Assembly (NCBI GenBank): GCA_002786495.1
Contig: PCSZ01000067.1
Span: 1-33,373, forward strand
Source: Candidatus Uhrbacteria bacterium CG22_combo_CG10-13_8_21_14_all_47_17
GTDB lineage: Bacteria > Patescibacteriota > Patescibacteriia > 2-12-FULL-60-25
Direction of reading: 5' to 3'
Length of the DNA: 33,373 bases
Positions 6,860 through 15,995 of this stretch are shown piece after piece. How positions within the stretch are numbered: position 1 is the first letter of the stretch; the number at the start of each line of letters is the position of its first letter. The notes under the pieces were generated by a model. That model did not search any database and was not told the origin of the DNA. It saw nothing but the letters and a program-made list of their open reading frames with translations. The position numbers were made by a program, and so were the translations under genes.

Positions 6860-8785
6860 ATGCCTGAACAAGAAGCCATGTCATCAAAGAATGATATTTC
6901 AATGCCAAAAGCAAAACGAAAACGCTTTAAATTTTTAAGAAGTAAATGGTTCTGGATCGCAGCCGTCCTTATCCTCGGAGGGGGAATCTGGTACGCCTCG
7001 GCGAACAATGCGAATAAGGGCCCTTTTTATGAAACACAAAAAGTAGAAAAGGGTGAAGTGATCCAAACGGTCGAGGTAACGGGAGAAATCGTGCCGGAAG
7101 CTCGGCTTAATCTGGGTTTTAAAAGTGGCGGACCTCTCGAAAAGCTTGATGTACGAGTAGGACAGCAAGTGAAAGCGGGGACTGTCCTAGCAGAACTTGA
7201 ATCGAGGGATTTACGATTCGCTTCCGAGCGTGCGCGCGCCTCGCTTGCTATTGCGCAGGCTAATTTAAATGCGAAACTTGCGGGTGTAACGGACCAATCT
7301 ATCCAAGTTGCAAAGGCAGCCGTCGCGCAAGCGGAAGCATCACATGAAAAGGCGGTCGTGGATCTCGAGGTCACGAAACAAACGGTAGAAGATGATTACC
7401 AAAAAGCCCTTCTGACATTTCAGCTCGCGGAGAGCAATGTAGCGAACTCGGGTGCAACAGCAGATCAGAGTGTTGTGACAAGTTTTGAAAATTTGCGCGT
7501 AACGCTTCAAGCGGCACTTGCTCCCATGCGTAATGGCTTGGTGGATGGGGACGCAATCATCGGTATTGATAACTCGTCTGCAAATGATAATTACGAAAAT
7601 GTTCTCGGTATTTTTGATAAGCCCTCGCTTGCGGAAGCAAAAAATCTCTATCCGGCGACAAAAGCAGAGGTGAACGAAGCGGATGCATTGGTTCGAGCAC
7701 TTTCAAGCAGTTCAAGCCACGACGATGTATTGGCAGCGGCTCTCAAATCGCGAACAGCTCTTGAAGATGTTCAGCTCTATCTCACCTACGTGCAAAAAAC
7801 ATTGGCGGGAACGCTTACGAATCCTAATCTTACGCAGACGCAGCTTGATACGCTTCAAGCGGGAATTAGCGCGAATCTTACTTCTGCCGGAACGCAGCTC
7901 TCGAGTTTAGTTTCTGCTTATGAGTCTGCAAGGAACTCCGATCTCACGCGCCAAACAAGTATTGATCAACTGCAGAGCGCGTATGATACGGCGAAAATTA
8001 ATTTACAAATCGCGGATTCTGATCGAACGACAAAAGTAAAAACGGCTACAGCCGCTGTTCAAATTCAGCAAGCAGCGCTCGATAGTGCCAAGGCAACGCT
8101 AGCAGAACGAGAGGCGCCCGTGCGGGCGGTTGATGTTGTCGCATTTCGCGCGCAGGTATTGGATGCGCAAACCGCGTACAATCAATCGCTTGAGAAACTT
8201 GCGGATGTGCAAATTATTGCGCCGGTAAACGGAACGATTACCGATATTATCCCGAATCGCGGAGAGCTCGTTACGGCAAACCAAACAGCCGTTAAAATGA
8301 TTACCACGGACGGATACACGGTTGAGGCACTTGTTCCGGAAGCGGATATTGTCAAAGTTGAGCCGGGACAGTCCATCGATATCACGCTTGATGCCTATGG
8401 CGATAATGAAAAATTCGCAGGGACGGTTCTTTCAGAAAATGCTGACCAAACAAAAGTTCAGGATGCAATCTATTATAAAATATATGTAGAAATGGATCCG
8501 AAGGACAAAGATGTGAAGCCTGGCATGACGGCGAATCTAACCGTCAAAACCGGTGATCAAAAAGATGTCCTCGTTATTCCGAGCCGTTCACTGCGCGTAA
8601 CGAACGGAAATATGAGCGTTCGCGTTTTGCAGAATGGATCTCCCGTGGAAAAAACAATTACGATTGGTCTGCGTGGCGACGAAGGTCGCGTAGAAGCAGC
8701 GGCTGGATTAGAAGAAGGGGAAGAGGTTATTACGGGGGAGCTTACAGCGGCAGAATACCAAAGTCTGCAAGCCAGTAAGGAGTAA
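6860..8785 (+). CDS. HlyD/MacA-family membrane-fusion (adaptor) subunit of an ABC exporter
   Basis: A 641-residue adaptor anchored by one N-terminal membrane helix (~28-46, WFWIAAVLILGGGIWYA) with the rest outside. The first barrel-sandwich half is around residues 65-115 (VEVTGEIVPEARLNLGFKSGG, VRVGQQVKAG). A very long alpha-helical hairpin follows (~115-445, Ala/Gln/Lys rich), then the second half (IIAPVNGTITDI) and a beta-barrel and membrane-proximal domain (VLVIPSRSLRV). It is much longer than E. coli MacA (~370 residues); the extra length lies in the hairpin. Nine bases later comes the ATPase gene. It should deliver substrate from the permeases to the outside. No TolC-like gene is present, as expected for a cell without an outer membrane. 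Confidence 0.88.
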   Translation: MPEQEAMSSKNDISMPKAKRKRFKFLRSKWFWIAAVLILGGGIWYASANNANKGPFYETQKVEKGEVIQTVEVTGEIVPEARLNLGFKSGGPLEKLDVRVGQQVKAGTVLAELESRDLRFASERARASLAIAQANLNAKLAGVTDQSIQVAKAAVAQAEASHEKAVVDLEVTKQTVEDDYQKALLTFQLAESNVANSGATADQSVVTSFENLRVTLQAALAPMRNGLVDGDAIIGIDNSSANDNYENVLGIFDKPSLAEAKNLYPATKAEVNEADALVRALSSSSSHDDVLAAALKSRTALEDVQLYLTYVQKTLAGTLTNPNLTQTQLDTLQAGISANLTSAGTQLSSLVSAYESARNSDLTRQTSIDQLQSAYDTAKINLQIADSDRTTKVKTATAAVQIQQAALDSAKATLAEREAPVRAVDVVAFRAQVLDAQTAYNQSLEKLADVQIIAPVNGTITDIIPNRGELVTANQTAVKMITTDGYTVEALVPEADIVKVEPGQSIDITLDAYGDNEKFAGTVLSENADQTKVQDAIYYKIYVEMDPKDKDVKPGMTANLTVKTGDQKDVLVIPSRSLRVTNGNMSVRVLQNGSPVEKTITIGLRGDEGRVEAAAGLEEGEEVITGELTAAEYQSLQASKE

Positions 8786-8793
8786 CGCTTGTT

Positions 8794-9522
8794 ATGACGG
8801 ATCTGATTGAGGTGCGAGATCTTAAAAAAGACTATGTAAACGGCGAGATCATTACGTCGGTTCTCCATGGCCTTTCGTTCAAAATTCCCAAGGGTCAGTT
8901 CGTGGCCATCATGGGTCCTTCAGGTTCGGGAAAATCCACATTGATGCATATTCTTGGCTTCCTGGATACGCCTACGGGAGGAAAATATTTTTTTGGAAGA
9001 CATGATGTTTCAACGCTAACGGAAGAACAGCTCGCATACATGCGCGCTGAACATATCGGGTTTATTTTTCAAGCATTCAATCTTCTTCCGAAGACAAGCG
9101 TTTTTGAAAATGTCATGCTTGCGCTTCTCTATTCCGATATCAATAAGCAAGATCGCAAACAGCGAGCGCTTGAGGCCATAGAAACAGTAGGACTCGGACA
9201 TCGAGTGCATAATTTATCAAACCAACTTTCCGGAGGAGAGCGGCAACGAGTTGCGATCGCGCGCGCGATTGTCACGCGGCCAACCGTTATCTTCGCAGAC
9301 GAGCCTACGGGAAACCTCGATTCGAAGTCCGGGAAACAAATTATGGATACGCTCGCGGAGTTAAATGAAACCAAGGGGCATACCATCGTGCTTGTCACGC
9401 ATGAAACATACACGGCCGCGTATGCGGAGCGCATTTTACGCATGCAAGATGGGCGCCTTCTTAAAGATGAAAAAGTCGTTAATCGACGCTTTCCGGGAGA
9501 TGGGACAGAATTACTAAAATAA
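8794..9522 (+). CDS. ABC transporter ATP-binding protein (MacB/LolD type)
   Basis: The 242-residue cytoplasmic ATPase that powers the exporter. Walker A is GPSGSGKST (~42-50), the Q-loop is [10 protein letters not shown], the signature is [14 protein letters not shown] and Walker B with catalytic Glu is [13 protein letters not shown]. The H-loop is VTHE. This is the classic LolD/MacB-N subgroup, with the NLLP and GNLDSKSG phrases. It is a separate gene rather than fused to the permease as in Gram-negative MacB. One base separates its stop from the first permease start, so the genes are translationally coupled. Each of the two permeases should contact an ATPase subunit, giving a 2:1:1 assembly (inference). 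Confidence 0.95.
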   Translation: MTDLIEVRDLKKDYVNGEIITSVLHGLSFKIPKGQFVAIMGPSGSGKSTLMHILGFLDTPTGGKYFFGRHDVSTLTEEQLAYMRAEHIGFIFQAFNLLPKTSVFENVMLALLYSDINKQDRKQRALEAIETVGLGHRVHNLSNQLSGGERQRVAIARAIVTRPTVIFADEPTGNLDSKSGKQIMDTLAELNETKGHTIVLVTHETYTAAYAERILRMQDGRLLKDEKVVNRRFPGDGTELLK

Positions 9523-9523
9523 C

Positions 9524-10744
9524 ATGAACATTGGCGATCTCATCCAAAGCGCTGGAAAAAGCCTCGCCCGTACCAAGGCGAGAAGCGCGCTTACGATGCT
9601 TGGTATCGTTATTGGTATTATGTCTGTTATTCTCGTGCTTTCCATTGGCGAGTCCGCGCAGAAATTTATTGTCGATCAAGTAGCGGTATTTGGTTCAGAC
9701 TTAATTTTTGTTGAAAACGGGCAAACCTCACTTGATAGCAATAGTCCGCCCTCGCCGTTTGTAAAAGAGGTATTAAACCTGTCTGATTATCGGAAGATGC
9801 GTGACCAACCTTGGGTAGAAAATCTGACGGCGGGGATGTATCAAAGTGATACGCTTTCTGGAAATGGACAAGAGTACGCGATACAAGTTGTCGGCACAAC
9901 GCAAGAAGAGCCATTACTTTATTCCGCGAAAGTTGAGACGGGCGCCTTTTTCGGACTGGAGCACGTGAACAGCCATTCTCGCGTGATCGTACTTGGAGCA
10001 AAGGCAGCGCAAAAGATTTTCGGTCAAGAAGAAGCTGTCGGGAGAATCGTAAAGGTAAGCGGAAGAAATTTTCGCGTTCTTGGAGTAATGGCGCCGGCGG
10101 GAACGCGTTTTCTCCAGAATGTAGATGACCAAGTTTACATCCCTTTTACGACTGTCATGGATTTGTATAATAAAAAGTTTGTGCAGTTCTTAGCGTTTCG
10201 AGTGAATATTCCTGTCTTTGAAGGAAAAAAACGTACCGCAATTCTCATGCGAGAGCAACATGACATTCTCGATCCAAAGAACGATGATGTCACCATTTCC
10301 ACCCAGGAAGATGTGGTTCGTCAGACCGCGCAAATCACGCAAATCCTCCAGATACTTCTTGGATCCGTGGCGGGTATTTCTCTTGTTGTTGGCGGAATCG
10401 GCATTATGAATATTATGTATGTCACGGTTACCGAGCGTATTCGTGAAATCGGGCTGCGAAAAGCGCTCGGCGCAAAACAAGAAGATATTCTCGGCCAATT
10501 TATTTTAGAGTCCCTGTTTCTTACGACTCTTGGTGGATTCATCGGTACAACACTAGGCGTCCTTTTAACCTGGGTCGCCATTCAAATTATTGGGAGATTC
10601 CAAACCGGCTGGAGTTTCTCGGTGTCTTTGAGCGGCATCATTCTTGGAATCGTGGTGAGTAGTGTCATTGGTCTCGTGTTCGGGTATGCGCCGGCGAGAC
10701 AAGCATCGAAATTAAGTCCAATGGTAGCGCTTCGCAAAGAATGA
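9524..10744 (+). CDS. ABC transporter permease, MacB/FtsX type (first paralog)
   Basis: A 406-residue permease with the MacB topology. One N-terminal membrane helix (~18-42, [22 protein letters not shown]) is followed by a large extracellular MacB_PCD domain (~45-270) and then three C-terminal membrane helices of the FtsX family. The conserved block [21 protein letters not shown], with the following [13 protein letters not shown] coupling helix, contacts the ATPase. MacB-type transporters transmit force outward rather than passing solute through the bilayer. The next gene is a clear paralog. Confidence 0.93.
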   Translation: MNIGDLIQSAGKSLARTKARSALTMLGIVIGIMSVILVLSIGESAQKFIVDQVAVFGSDLIFVENGQTSLDSNSPPSPFVKEVLNLSDYRKMRDQPWVENLTAGMYQSDTLSGNGQEYAIQVVGTTQEEPLLYSAKVETGAFFGLEHVNSHSRVIVLGAKAAQKIFGQEEAVGRIVKVSGRNFRVLGVMAPAGTRFLQNVDDQVYIPFTTVMDLYNKKFVQFLAFRVNIPVFEGKKRTAILMREQHDILDPKNDDVTISTQEDVVRQTAQITQILQILLGSVAGISLVVGGIGIMNIMYVTVTERIREIGLRKALGAKQEDILGQFILESLFLTTLGGFIGTTLGVLLTWVAIQIIGRFQTGWSFSVSLSGIILGIVVSSVIGLVFGYAPARQASKLSPMVALRKE

Positions 10745-10745
10745 T

Positions 10746-11987
10746 ATGAGAATATCCGACACAACGAGAGTCGCTCTCACGAGCCTGCTTCGAACGAAGG
10801 GGCGCGCTTTGCTTACGATGCTTGGCATTGTTATTGGAATTGCCTCGGTTATTTTAATGCTTTCTATCGGCCGCGCAGCTGAACATTTTCTCTTATCGCA
10901 AATTGCCGCCTTTGGATCAGACTTGGTTATCGTGACCAATGGCAAGGGAGACGTAAAACGTGGCGACCCGGCATCGCAGCAATTGGAAAAACAGACGCTG
11001 ACGTTTAAAGATTATGAAAAGTTGAAAGAACAGCCTTGGGTGAAGGCGGCGAACATGAACCTTATCAGTCAAGATTTGGTTGAGTACGCAAGCGAAAGCC
11101 GGCTCATTACCGTTTACGGGAGTACGCCCGGAGAAATTAAGGTTTATCCGAATGAACCGGAGGCGGGCCGCTTTATTGATGACTCTGATATAAATAGTCG
11201 CTCGCGCGTCGTCGTTCTTGGAAATGGAATTGCGAGCAAATTATTCGGCGAGACAGATCCTATTGGAAATACGATTAAAATTGGAAAACGAACATTCCGT
11301 GTGATTAGTGTTATGCCTTCGGGTGGGACGCGTTTTTTCACAGACCTTGATCAGATTGCCTATGTTCCAATTACGGCAGCTTTCGATTTATATAATCGAG
11401 ATAAGGCAAACTATATTATGTTTAAGGCTGAGGCCGGTCTGACGTTGAACGAAGCATCGGATCGTTTACGTATTTTATTTCGTAATACGCATAATCTCGA
11501 TAATGCGACGGGGGATTTATCCAAAGATGATTTTCGTGTCCTTACACAAGAAGACGCCGCGAAGAATGCAAATACCATCGGGCTGATTTTGCAAATCCTT
11601 CTCGCTTCCATTGCGGGTATTTCGCTCGTGGTTGGCGGAATCGGCATTATGAATATTATGTACGTCACAGTCACCGAGCGTACATCTGAGATTGGTCTCC
11701 GAAAGGCGCTCGGGGCGAAGCCAAAAGATATCCGCTCGCAATTTTTAGCGGAGGCATTAATGCTTACCGGCGCGGGAGGCGTGGTTGGTATTTTAGTAGG
11801 CGTGGGGGCAACCTGGCTGGGTATTAAAATCATTTCTTCATTTCAAGAGGGTTGGGTATTCCAACTGCCTCTCGATGGCATCTTATTAAGCGTTGGCGTT
11901 TCCACATTCATCGGAGTTGTATTTGGCTATTTTCCTGCTCGAAAAGCGTCTCATTTGGACCCAATAGACGCCCTGCGCTACGAATAA
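10746..11987 (+). CDS. ABC transporter permease, MacB/FtsX type (second paralog)
   Basis: A 413-residue permease starting one base after the stop of the first paralog. It has the same layout: N-terminal helix ([20 protein letters not shown]), extracellular PCD domain, and three C-terminal helices with the nearly identical block [30 protein letters not shown]. The extracellular domains differ much more than the C-terminal cores. This fits a tandem duplication followed by specialisation into a heterodimer. The operon ends here: a minus-strand-oriented terminator and then the heat-shock promoter follow within 60 bases. Confidence 0.93.
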   Translation: MRISDTTRVALTSLLRTKGRALLTMLGIVIGIASVILMLSIGRAAEHFLLSQIAAFGSDLVIVTNGKGDVKRGDPASQQLEKQTLTFKDYEKLKEQPWVKAANMNLISQDLVEYASESRLITVYGSTPGEIKVYPNEPEAGRFIDDSDINSRSRVVVLGNGIASKLFGETDPIGNTIKIGKRTFRVISVMPSGGTRFFTDLDQIAYVPITAAFDLYNRDKANYIMFKAEAGLTLNEASDRLRILFRNTHNLDNATGDLSKDDFRVLTQEDAAKNANTIGLILQILLASIAGISLVVGGIGIMNIMYVTVTERTSEIGLRKALGAKPKDIRSQFLAEALMLTGAGGVVGILVGVGATWLGIKIISSFQEGWVFQLPLDGILLSVGVSTFIGVVFGYFPARKASHLDPIDALRYE

Positions 11988-12004
11988 TCGCGAAGCAAAA
12001 AAAA

Positions 12005-12020
12005 CCTCTTTTGGAAGAGG
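12005..12020 (-). terminator. Intrinsic terminator facing left (minus strand)
   Basis: CCTCTT-TTGG-AAGAGG stem-loop with a run of A immediately before it on the plus strand. Read on the minus strand it is a stem followed by at least eight T, a proper intrinsic terminator. On the plus strand there is no T tract. No minus-strand gene ends here. Confidence 0.55.
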
Positions 12021-12021
12021 C

Positions 12022-12050
12022 TTGACGAGGAAAGAGACCTTGCTTATAGT
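12022..12050 (+). promoter_or_regulatory. Promoter of the heat-shock operon
   Basis: TTGACG (12022-12027), a 17-base spacer and TATAGT (12045-12050), close to sigma-70 consensus. Expected transcription start is near 12057, inside the CIRCE-like palindrome that follows directly. Confidence 0.85.
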
Positions 12051-12051
12051 G

Positions 12052-12078
12052 TTAGCAGTCGCAAAGCATGACTGCTAG
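12052..12078 (+). promoter_or_regulatory. Variant CIRCE operator (HrcA binding site)
   Basis: TTAGCAGTC - nine bases - GACTGCTAG. The known CIRCE is TTAGCACTC-N9-GAGTGCTAA. Arm length and spacer are identical. The C-to-G change at position 7 of the left arm is matched by the complementary change in the right arm, so the dyad is kept (eight of nine pairs). It overlaps the expected transcription start and ends two bases before the preferred hrcA ATG. This is the classical position for HrcA repression. Confidence 0.88.
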
Positions 12079-12079
12079 T

Positions 12080-12763
12080 ATGGATGAACGCCTTCTAAAC
12101 CTCCTCCGCATCGTTGTGGAGGACTACATCGGTACCTCGGAGCCTGTCGCTTCCGGGGGGCTTGTTGAGCGTTATAAGCTGCAGGTAAGTCCTGCTACGA
12201 TCCGTAATTGGTTTACTGAGCTCGATAAAGCTGGTCTTCTGTTACAGCCGCATACATCCGGCGGGCGCGTCCCGACGGAACAGGGCTACAAACAATATGT
12301 AGACCATTTCATCACAGAAAAGCCTGTATCAAAACGCGACCGAGACAAACTTGCAATATCGGCGACGACGCCTCGCAATGAAGGTCAGCGCGTTAAAAGC
12401 GTTGCAAAAATGCTTGCGGAGCTTTCCGGGCTTGCTGTCATTGTGGCGCATAGTGAAGCGGATACCTATTACACGGGTTTGTCACAGCTCTTCGCGCAGC
12501 CGGAGTTTCGTGAATGGCAGCGCGTTGTTTCTTTGTCCGAGCTTCTCGATCATCTCGATGATACGCTCAGCGCTTTGCGCCAACGATCCTTCATCGCACC
12601 GCAAATTCTGATTGGCGAAGAATGTCCGTTTGGTCAGGCCTGCAGCGCCGTACTCGGTTCAACGGAAGAAGGCCTTGTCGGAATTCTTGGTCCGATTCGT
12701 ATGGATTATCAATATTCAAGCGGCCTCATGCGCACAGCTATGGACGCGATTTCTCAAGTCTAA
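12080..12763 (+). CDS. hrcA: Heat-inducible transcription repressor HrcA (short form)
   Basis: The repressor of the chaperone operon, which binds CIRCE when folded with chaperone help. The winged helix covers about residues 1-75, with SPATIRNWFTELDKAGLL and the hallmark QPHTSGGRVPTEQGYKQYVD. The C-terminal core ends with CPFGQACSAV and GILGPIRMDYQYS, typical of the HrcA GAF-like domain. At 227 residues it is about 110 shorter than common HrcA (~340), so much of the GAF/dimerisation insert is missing. I prefer ATG 12080 (MDERLLNLL aligns with the usual family start). The ATG at 12068 lies inside the operator and would add four residues. There is no Shine-Dalgarno. grpE follows after four bases. 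Confidence 0.93.
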   Translation: MDERLLNLLRIVVEDYIGTSEPVASGGLVERYKLQVSPATIRNWFTELDKAGLLLQPHTSGGRVPTEQGYKQYVDHFITEKPVSKRDRDKLAISATTPRNEGQRVKSVAKMLAELSGLAVIVAHSEADTYYTGLSQLFAQPEFREWQRVVSLSELLDHLDDTLSALRQRSFIAPQILIGEECPFGQACSAVLGSTEEGLVGILGPIRMDYQYSSGLMRTAMDAISQV

Positions 12764-12767
12764 AACT

Positions 12768-13310
12768 ATGGAAGAAGAACAAAATATCGACGACATCTCA
12801 GTAGAGGAAGAGACAAAAGCTTCTGAGGAAGAACTCCTTCAGGAAGGACAAGGTGATTCATGCAAGAAGTGTAAAGAATATCTTGCTGGATGGAAGCGCG
12901 CTCAAGCGGATTATCAAAATTTGCTTAAGGAAGCGGAGCGGCAAAAAAATACCTTTGCGAAATACGCAAATGAAAAACTCCTTTCCGATCTTCTCCCGGC
13001 GCTGGATCAATTCGCACTCGTTTTAAAACACATCCCGAATGTTGATACCTTGCCCAAGGAACAAATGGACGCTTGGAAGAACTGGCTGGTCGGCGTTCGG
13101 GCGGTAAAAGGCAACTGGGATCAAGCGGCAAAAGAAGCCGGACTTGAACCTATCGCCACCGATGCAGAATTCGATCCGACTTTTCACGAAGCGGTTGCGG
13201 AGGAAGTTTCTGAGGAGGTCGCGTCCGGAAATATCGCGCGCGTGATCGAAACCGGCTGGAAACTTCATGGAAAAGTTCTACGCCCGGCTAAAGTCATTGT
13301 CGCAAAATAA
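12768..13310 (+). CDS. grpE: Nucleotide exchange factor GrpE
   Basis: The co-chaperone that releases ADP from DnaK. It has 180 residues. An acidic N-terminus (EEEQNIDDISVEEETKASEEE) precedes a long coiled-coil helix containing GWKRAQADYQNLLKEAERQK and then LLPALDQFALVL. The C-terminal beta-wing carries FDPTFHEAVAEE and GWKLHGKVLRPAKVIVAK, all standard GrpE signatures. The ORF-track start at 12612 is rejected because it would lie inside hrcA; the ATG at 12768 begins the acidic tail. It has a CT directly before the ATG and no Shine-Dalgarno. Confidence 0.96.
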   Translation: MEEEQNIDDISVEEETKASEEELLQEGQGDSCKKCKEYLAGWKRAQADYQNLLKEAERQKNTFAKYANEKLLSDLLPALDQFALVLKHIPNVDTLPKEQMDAWKNWLVGVRAVKGNWDQAAKEAGLEPIATDAEFDPTFHEAVAEEVSEEVASGNIARVIETGWKLHGKVLRPAKVIVAK

Positions 13311-13338
13311 AATTAAATTATTCGTAACTCTATATCCT

Positions 13339-13764
13339 ATGTCACTTATTCGATGGTCCCCATTTTTTGAGCCCTTTGAGGGCATGGACAAAATGCTCGA
13401 AGAAATGCAGGCGATGAACTCGCGTCCTTCAAGCGGCATTGTTCCTCCCGTCGACATGTATGAAACAAAAGAAGCCGTGGTCGTTGAAACGCCCATCGCT
13501 GGCATTGATCCAAAACATCTCTCGATTTCCATTGATAACGGAATGCTCTCGATCAAAGGAACGAGCGAGCGCAAGACGGAAGTCGATGATAAAAACTACT
13601 ATCGCAAAGAAGTGCGCCACGGCAGCATCTATCGTCAAGTTGCGCTTCCATCTGCGGTTAATGAAGAAAAAACAGAAGCCAGTTATGAAAACGGCGTGCT
13701 GAAAATCCTTATGCCGAAAATTGGTGAGAAAAAAGCAATTAAAGTCGAAGTAAAGAAGAAATAA
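13339..13764 (+). CDS. Small heat-shock protein (Hsp20/alpha-crystallin family)
   Basis: A 141-residue ATP-independent holdase. A short N-terminal arm ([20 protein letters not shown]) precedes the alpha-crystallin domain (~38-130), with [32 protein letters not shown] and the late [14 protein letters not shown] motif. The C-terminal tail is short and lysine rich; an I-x-I-type motif is represented only loosely by IKVEVKKK. The ORF-track start at 13267 overlaps grpE and is rejected. Its position between grpE and dnaK puts it under the CIRCE promoter. It would hold unfolded clients for transfer to DnaK. Confidence 0.95.
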   Translation: MSLIRWSPFFEPFEGMDKMLEEMQAMNSRPSSGIVPPVDMYETKEAVVVETPIAGIDPKHLSISIDNGMLSIKGTSERKTEVDDKNYYRKEVRHGSIYRQVALPSAVNEEKTEASYENGVLKILMPKIGEKKAIKVEVKKK

Positions 13765-13793
13765 GAATCGTAAACGCAAACACAAATCTATCT

Positions 13794-15713
13794 ATGTCTA
13801 AAATTCTCGGAATCGATCTTGGAACAACGAACTCTTGTATGGCAGTCGTCGAAGGCGGCCAGCCGAAAGTTCTTGAAAATGCAGAAGGAAATCGTACGAC
13901 GCCTTCTATTGTTGCCGTGTCAAAAAACGGCGAGCGCGTTGTTGGCCAAGCGGCCAAGCGCCAAGCGGTCGTCAATCCGGAAAACACCTTGTTTTCCGTG
14001 AAGCGCCTTATCGGGCGCCGGTTTGAAGATGCAGAAGTTCAGCGCGATCTTAAATGGCTTCCGTACAAAGTTGTAAAATCCGGTGACGGCATGAAAGTCG
14101 TCATGCATGAAAAGGAATATACGCCGGAAGAAATCTCCGCGATGATTCTTCAGAAGTTGAAAACGGACGCGGAAGCGCGTATCGGAGAAACGATTACAGA
14201 AGCTGTTATCACGGTTCCGGCGTATTTTGATGATGCGCAGCGCCAAGCAACCAAAGTTGCGGGAGAAATCGCGGGCTTGAAGGTAAGCCGTATTATCAAT
14301 GAACCTACGGCGGCTGCAATCGCGTATGGATTTGATCGTAAAAAAGATGAAAAAGTCGTCGTCTATGACTTGGGCGGAGGAACATTCGATGTGTCCGTTC
14401 TTGAAGTTTCTTTTGACGCGACTACGGAACAAAACACCGTGGAAGTTCGCGCGACAAATGGAGACACGCATCTTGGCGGTGATGATTTTGATCAAGCGAT
14501 CATTCACTGGATTCTTGAAGAGTTTAAAAAACAGGAGGGCGTGGATCTTTCAAAAGATGCGCTCGCACTTCAGCGTATAAAAGACGCGGCGGAAAAGGCA
14601 AAGATTGAGCTTTCGAGCGCAATGGAAACTGAAGTCAGCCAGCCGTTTATCACATCCGACGCAACAGGACCGAAGCACTTGATGCTGAAGCTTTCCCGCG
14701 CAAAACTCGAACAGTTGGTTGGTGATCTTGTAAAAAAGACACTTGAGCCATGTAAGCGCGCGCTTGCGGATGCAAAACTTTCCGCTTCCGATATCAACGA
14801 AATTATTCTCGTTGGAGGCATGACACGCATGCCGCTTGTTCAGCAGGAAGTGGAAAAATTCTTTGGCAAAAAACCAAACTCCACCGTAAACCCAGATGAA
14901 GTTGTAGCCGTTGGTGCTGCGCTTCAGGCAGGAAACCTACAAGGCGACTTGAAGGGCGATTTGCTTCTTCTCGACGTCACGCCGCTTTCGCTTGGCATTG
15001 AAACGCTTGGCGGAGTTATGACGAAAGTCATCGAACGTAATGCAACTATCCCAACGTCAAAGTCACAGGTTTTTTCCACCGCGGCTGACAGTCAGCCTTC
15101 CGTGGAAGTACATGTGCTTCAAGGAGAGCGTGATATGGCTTCCGATAACAAGTCGCTTGGCCGCTTCACTCTTTCCGGTATCCCGCCGGCACCGCGTGGC
15201 GTTCCGCAAATTGAAGTATCTTTTGACATGGACGCAAACGGCATTCTGAATGTTTCCGCAAAAGATAAAGCGAGTGGAAAAGAACAGAAAATTACCATCA
15301 CTGCTTCGACAAATATTCCTGAGGAGGAAGTTGAACGTATGAAAAAAGATGCGGAAGCGCATGCGGAAGAAGATAAGAAGCGCCGCGAATCCGTAGAAAT
15401 TAAAAACATGGCGGAAACGATGCTCTACACAACAGAAAACATGTTGAAAGAAGCCGGCGACAAGGTGAAGGAAGAAGACAAGAAACTCGTCGAAGAAAAA
15501 ATGGAAGCCTTAAAAGCGATTAAAGACAGCGACGATCTCGAAGCGATTAAAAAGACCGCAGACGAACTCGCGACAGAAGCGCAGAAAGTCGGCGCAACGC
15601 TTTATCAGGATCGCCCGGAGTCGGAGGTGAAAGAAGGGGAGCCGCAAACCGCGCAAGAAACAACAGCGGAAGAAGTAAAGCCGGAAAATTCAAAAGAAGA
15701 AGGTCAAAACTAA
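13794..15713 (+). CDS. dnaK: Chaperone protein DnaK (Hsp70)
   Basis: The central ATP-driven chaperone, 639 residues and full length. The nucleotide-binding domain (1-~380) shows [51 protein letters not shown] and [10 protein letters not shown]. The linker [19 protein letters not shown] is intact. The substrate domain and helical lid follow, and the protein ends with an acidic, Glu-rich tail. It lies 29 bases after hsp20, and DUF3467 starts six bases after its stop. It works with GrpE and DnaJ encoded in the same cluster. Start ATG is preceded by CT and has no Shine-Dalgarno. Confidence 0.98.
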   Translation: MSKILGIDLGTTNSCMAVVEGGQPKVLENAEGNRTTPSIVAVSKNGERVVGQAAKRQAVVNPENTLFSVKRLIGRRFEDAEVQRDLKWLPYKVVKSGDGMKVVMHEKEYTPEEISAMILQKLKTDAEARIGETITEAVITVPAYFDDAQRQATKVAGEIAGLKVSRIINEPTAAAIAYGFDRKKDEKVVVYDLGGGTFDVSVLEVSFDATTEQNTVEVRATNGDTHLGGDDFDQAIIHWILEEFKKQEGVDLSKDALALQRIKDAAEKAKIELSSAMETEVSQPFITSDATGPKHLMLKLSRAKLEQLVGDLVKKTLEPCKRALADAKLSASDINEIILVGGMTRMPLVQQEVEKFFGKKPNSTVNPDEVVAVGAALQAGNLQGDLKGDLLLLDVTPLSLGIETLGGVMTKVIERNATIPTSKSQVFSTAADSQPSVEVHVLQGERDMASDNKSLGRFTLSGIPPAPRGVPQIEVSFDMDANGILNVSAKDKASGKEQKITITASTNIPEEEVERMKKDAEAHAEEDKKRRESVEIKNMAETMLYTTENMLKEAGDKVKEEDKKLVEEKMEALKAIKDSDDLEAIKKTADELATEAQKVGATLYQDRPESEVKEGEPQTAQETTAEEVKPENSKEEGQN

Positions 15714-15719
15714 CCCGCT

Positions 15720-15989
15720 ATGCCTAACAAACAAATACAAATCCACGAAGATCCGGAAATCGGACAAGGCCGTTACGCGAACATGGTTTCCGTCACAGCG
15801 CAGAATCGCGACATCGTTGTCGACTTCTACTCGCTGGTTCAGAAGGGCGAGGAATATAACAAGGGCGAGCTTGTCTCGCGCGTATTCCTTAATCACTTCA
15901 CAGCACAAGAGCTTGTAAATTTACTTGAGAAAGTTCGCAAAGGTTGGGAGGACATGAAATATAATCAGGTGAGTGAAGAAAAAAAATAA
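15720..15989 (+). CDS. DUF3467-family small protein
   Basis: An 89-residue protein of the DUF3467 type, with RYANMVSVTAQNRDIVVDF in the first half and SRVFLNHFTAQELVNLLEKV in the second. The function of the family is not known. It sits six bases after dnaK and before dnaJ, so it is co-transcribed with the chaperones, which hints at a proteostasis role (inference only). The protein is soluble and lacks cysteine. Codon use looks like that of its neighbours. Confidence 0.8.
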   Translation: MPNKQIQIHEDPEIGQGRYANMVSVTAQNRDIVVDFYSLVQKGEEYNKGELVSRVFLNHFTAQELVNLLEKVRKGWEDMKYNQVSEEKK

Positions 15990-15995
15990 TCCAAT

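Noticed and set aside
13920-14507. Minus-strand 195-aa ORF inside dnaK
   Set aside because: Antisense shadow of a highly conserved gene; composition is atypical for a protein.
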